Part shown: in pieces, positions 61,577-64,000 of the stretch
How positions within the stretch are numbered: position 1 is the stretch's first letter
Layout of the letters: every line of letters begins with the position of its first letter
Source of the DNA: Pedobacter sp. PAMC26386
GTDB taxonomy: Bacteria > Bacteroidota > Bacteroidia > Sphingobacteriales > Sphingobacteriaceae
Direction of reading: 5' to 3'
DNA length: 64,000 nt
Assembly: GCA_014302835.1 (NCBI GenBank)
Contig: CP060294.1
Span: forward strand, 744,001-808,000
Notes under the pieces: model-generated
What the model saw: the letters and a program-made list of their open reading frames with translations, nothing else
What the model was told of the DNA's origin: nothing
Database searches by the model: none
Position numbers and translations under genes: made by a program

Positions 61577-63664
61577 TTAGAATTGATAGCGTATTTGAAA
61601 CTTGATGTCGGACCTTTTATTACCGCTGATTTCTTCTAGTCCGGAGCCTGTATTTGTCTTTCCCGGATAGAGGTAAACAGCATATCTCCCCCAAATGCGA
61701 AGGTGTCTGGATAAGCGGTAACTCAGATTTAAAAATGTCCGGATTCCTTTGTCGCTATAAATCCCGGAGCCGGCTCCATGAAGTACATCGTCTTCATAAG
61801 CATAGATCCTGCTATTATAAGAAGTGGTGCGGAAAAATGCGAACCTGAAATTACCTGAAAGTCTGGAAGACATGGGTTGATAGTTCACATCCTGGTAAAT
61901 CATATATCCATATTCAGGTGTGTTTAACCCCTTTTCATAAGCCGTAAATTCAAACCTGTTTTGCAGCTCTATTTTTTTTAGCGGCTTCCAATGAACTTCT
62001 AGTCTGTAATTATCTTTCCTGACATCTATAGTGGGGTTAATAGGCTGTCCGGTGCTTTCGTTCTGTTCGCTATGTTTAATTCTACAGCTCAGTATAGTTT
62101 TAAAGGTCTTATCCGGCTTGAAACTAAGGCTGCCCCTAAATTCATACCCTGAAGAAGCTTCATCAATTCTGTACTTTGCCCACGGAAACCAGAAAAGGTC
62201 TCCATAAACGGAGATTGTCCATTTTCTGGAAGGACTGATATGGATACCGGCATAAATACCTTTCTCGTTTGCAGCAGTGGTTCCTTCACCGGTTGCTTTG
62301 TTATAAAAGCTAACATGTTCTTTGGCGTAATCCCGGAAAAGAAGCACGGTCGAAATGCTGGGCGAGAGGCTGGCCATTGCCCCATTGACTAAAGCCATAC
62401 CGCCAGGGATACTCTGGGCAAGCTCACCAAACCAGTAAATGTTTTTAAAAGTATAATTGTAGTGGAATCCAAAATTAGTAAGCTCTTTTCCGCTGAAACT
62501 GTACTTTTTATAACGTTGATTACCGGTCGTAAATTCATGCTGATAACTCGAATGATATGCGGTAAGACCTAAGTCTAATCGCTGTTTGTGGTAAGTTACA
62601 GCCAGTCCATAAAGAAGTAACCCCAGGTTTCCTTTATGTTCGGCTTCAGTAGCTGTCCGGTGTAGGCCGCTCGTGTTTATAGCGGAGAGACGCTCAGTTC
62701 CATCATCCTTCTTTGTAAGTGCAGCATCTAGACTTCTATAAGAGATAAATGGAGTTAAATCAATGTTTTTTAATAAACTATATTTTGCCCCTATTCCTCT
62801 GAAAAACGAATATTCATTCGCTGAGGTATAGGGTTTTAGTCCCGTGTCTTTTTTTGCTATTCCTGCTACATCGTCTCCTTTGCCAAAAGACGAACCCGAC
62901 CAAAGACTTAAACCCTGACCGAATTGTAAGCTGTAATCTCCGGCAATTATTTTTTTTAACCGGCCAGGTTTATAAAAGGCGAGACTTCCGGAAATAAAGT
63001 CAAAACCACTTTTATTGTTGAAAAGTATTTCACCTGCATCTTTTTTAACAACGATGGAAAGCGAAAGCTGATCAGGAAGTACATACCTGTATTTGAACAA
63101 GATTTTTGCCGGGCTACCCAGGTACCTGCTTCCCGGAAGGATTTTGTATCCCTTTTGTTCTTCCAGCAACTGTCCGTATCTCCAGGTGAATTCGCTGGTG
63201 CCTGTCCTGATTCTGGCCAAATTCAATTCGCCAGCTTCTTGTATGGTCACAAAAGGCATTAACCTGGCAATTGTCGTGACATCAAAGCCATCCACGGATT
63301 GCAACTCTAATACATCTTTTAGTTTTCCGTTGGTCCGGAGATGGGTGAAAAAGGAACTGATCTGCAGCGGAGACAGGAAGAATAGCTCCTTCAGCTGTTC
63401 AGAACTAATTTTATTGAGGTTTAAAGGGTATTTGAGGTGAAAAGAAAGTTTTTCAGTGAATTCCGAAAGATCTTCTTCTTCGGTAAAACCTTCTGCCAGG
63501 GGCGAAATGATTTCTTTCATTTGGACCTCTTCCTGTGCAGATACAGTGCTGGAAGGATAGCAAAATACAAAAGGGAGCAGTAGCAGACTGCATCCCGGCA
63601 AACAAACTCTGACACTTTGCCGGCCGGGACACTGGGTAGAGAAGAACGTTAGCTTTGACATCAT
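61577..63664 (-). CDS. Helix-hairpin-helix protein with an outer-membrane barrel
   Basis: A signal peptide (residues 1-43) precedes a region of ComEA-like helix-hairpin-helix repeats (LNLNKISSEQLKELFFLSPL and LKDVLELQSVDGFDVTTIAR), the DNA-binding motif used in uptake. From residue 150 on the chain is made of alternating aromatic strands (YSLQFGQGLSLWSGSSFGKG, FHYNYTFKNIYWFGELAQSI, RSDIKFQIRYQF at the C-terminus), as in beta-barrels. This architecture is known in Bacteroidota next to comEC. It could bind or pass DNA at the outer membrane; that is inference. Confidence 0.82.
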   Translation of the reverse strand: MMSKLTFFSTQCPGRQSVRVCLPGCSLLLLPFVFCYPSSTVSAQEEVQMKEIISPLAEGFTEEEDLSEFTEKLSFHLKYPLNLNKISSEQLKELFFLSPLQISSFFTHLRTNGKLKDVLELQSVDGFDVTTIARLMPFVTIQEAGELNLARIRTGTSEFTWRYGQLLEEQKGYKILPGSRYLGSPAKILFKYRYVLPDQLSLSIVVKKDAGEILFNNKSGFDFISGSLAFYKPGRLKKIIAGDYSLQFGQGLSLWSGSSFGKGDDVAGIAKKDTGLKPYTSANEYSFFRGIGAKYSLLKNIDLTPFISYRSLDAALTKKDDGTERLSAINTSGLHRTATEAEHKGNLGLLLYGLAVTYHKQRLDLGLTAYHSSYQHEFTTGNQRYKKYSFSGKELTNFGFHYNYTFKNIYWFGELAQSIPGGMALVNGAMASLSPSISTVLLFRDYAKEHVSFYNKATGEGTTAANEKGIYAGIHISPSRKWTISVYGDLFWFPWAKYRIDEASSGYEFRGSLSFKPDKTFKTILSCRIKHSEQNESTGQPINPTIDVRKDNYRLEVHWKPLKKIELQNRFEFTAYEKGLNTPEYGYMIYQDVNYQPMSSRLSGNFRFAFFRTTSYNSRIYAYEDDVLHGAGSGIYSDKGIRTFLNLSYRLSRHLRIWGRYAVYLYPGKTNTGSGLEEISGNKRSDIKFQIRYQF

Positions 63665-63709
63665 GATGCCAAATTAATCCCGTTCTGATTAATTAAGTTA
63701 ATTTATTAA

Positions 63710-64000
63710 TTAAATCTCGTCGTTTAATTTTAATAAGAAGTCTTTCAGTTTTTCCAGAGAAGCGATGATTTTCTGATTCTCTTTAACATCGGAACTATTG
63801 TTTTTTAAATGGTCTTTTGCACCCTTAAGTGTAAAACCTTTATCGTCTACCAGGTGAAAAATAATCTTTAAATTTTCAATGTCTTCCGGAGTGAAAAGAC
63901 GGTTTCCTTTCTTGTTTTTCTTAGGCTGGAGAACGTCAAATTCTTTCTCGTAAAAGCGGATCTGTGAAGCGTTTACATTGAACATTTCAGTCACCTCACC
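63710..64000 (-). CDS. MerR-family transcriptional regulator, cut by the window end
   Basis: The visible 96 residues (EVTEMFNVNASQIRFYEKEF, PKKNKKGNRLFTPEDIENL, HLVDDKGFTLKGAKDHL) are the winged helix of a MerR regulator plus the start of the dimerisation coil. It is short, so an effector domain is absent, as in the small MerR proteins of Bacteroidota. The true start lies beyond position 64000; GTG at 63994 is probably internal. It is 45 bases upstream of the HhH-barrel gene and may regulate it. Confidence 0.85.
   Translation of the reverse strand, partial: GEVTEMFNVNASQIRFYEKEFDVLQPKKNKKGNRLFTPEDIENLKIIFHLVDDKGFTLKGAKDHLKNNSSDVKENQKIIASLEKLKDFLLKLNDEI

Overview
The window reads as an ordinary chromosomal stretch from a low-GC Bacteroidota, most likely Sphingobacteriaceae and Pedobacter-like. 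The evidence is SusC/SusD with an ECF sigma/FecR pair, several matches to the Bacteroidota promoter consensus TTTG-N19..21-TAnnTTTG, two S9 peptidases, the four-gene ligase-associated DNA repair set and the near absence of Shine-Dalgarno sequences. The genus is inference; the phylum-level placement is well supported.

Layout. 0-6.6 kb: a Tat-exported bicupin oxalate-decarboxylase-like enzyme divergent from a GntR/FCD regulator, with three matching palindromic operators between them; a polysaccharide-lyase-like lipoprotein; a PSD-like (PsiD-type) pyruvoyl decarboxylase; and a YegD-type Hsp70 whose predicted 5' UTR holds a perfect 19-bp hairpin. 6.6-11 kb: a poorly known, partly decaying region with an orphan gene, a GNAT acetyltransferase broken by a 7-bp duplication and a stop codon, a small DHCW cupin, the remains of an outer-membrane beta-barrel gene and scraps of another gene. 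11-20 kb: UbiB/ABC1 kinase, tRNA-Arg(UCU), an exonuclease-GIY-YIG fusion overlapping an OsmC gene, a hotdog thioesterase, an SpmA/SpmB fusion and an S9 peptidase. 20-36 kb: housekeeping genes (yidC, pyrG, kdsB, deoxynucleoside kinase, trpS, gatC, an ABC ATPase, a PduO-type cobalamin adenosyltransferase, ispD, queA, an ABC permease, an MFS transporter, an aspartate aminotransferase). 36-44 kb: a CDF metal exporter, a Nudix hydrolase, and the minus-strand operon MBL exonuclease - ATP-dependent DNA ligase - DEXH helicase - PdeM phosphoesterase.

44-53.5 kb holds the clearest multi-gene system: ECF sigma, FecR anti-sigma, an STN-bearing SusC, SusD, two tandem exported glycerophosphodiester phosphodiesterases and an SDR dehydrogenase. 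This is most simply a surface-signalled system for capturing and hydrolysing glycerophosphodiesters. 53.5-57.4 kb: DPP-IV, a secreted protein and an enoyl-CoA hydratase. 57.5-64 kb: an intact IS3-family element (DD35E, A_AAA_AAG frameshift site, 3-bp target duplication CAA) that has landed inside an 11-bp G/C-skewed tandem repeat, followed by comEC, a helix-hairpin-helix outer-membrane barrel protein in the same operon, and a MerR regulator cut by the window end.

Most promising for follow-up: the repeat array split by the IS element just downstream of comEC, the structured leader of the YegD-like gene, the GntR operator triplet, the PsiD-like decarboxylase, and the ComEC/HhH-barrel pair. I did not find an unmistakable new defence or mobile system.
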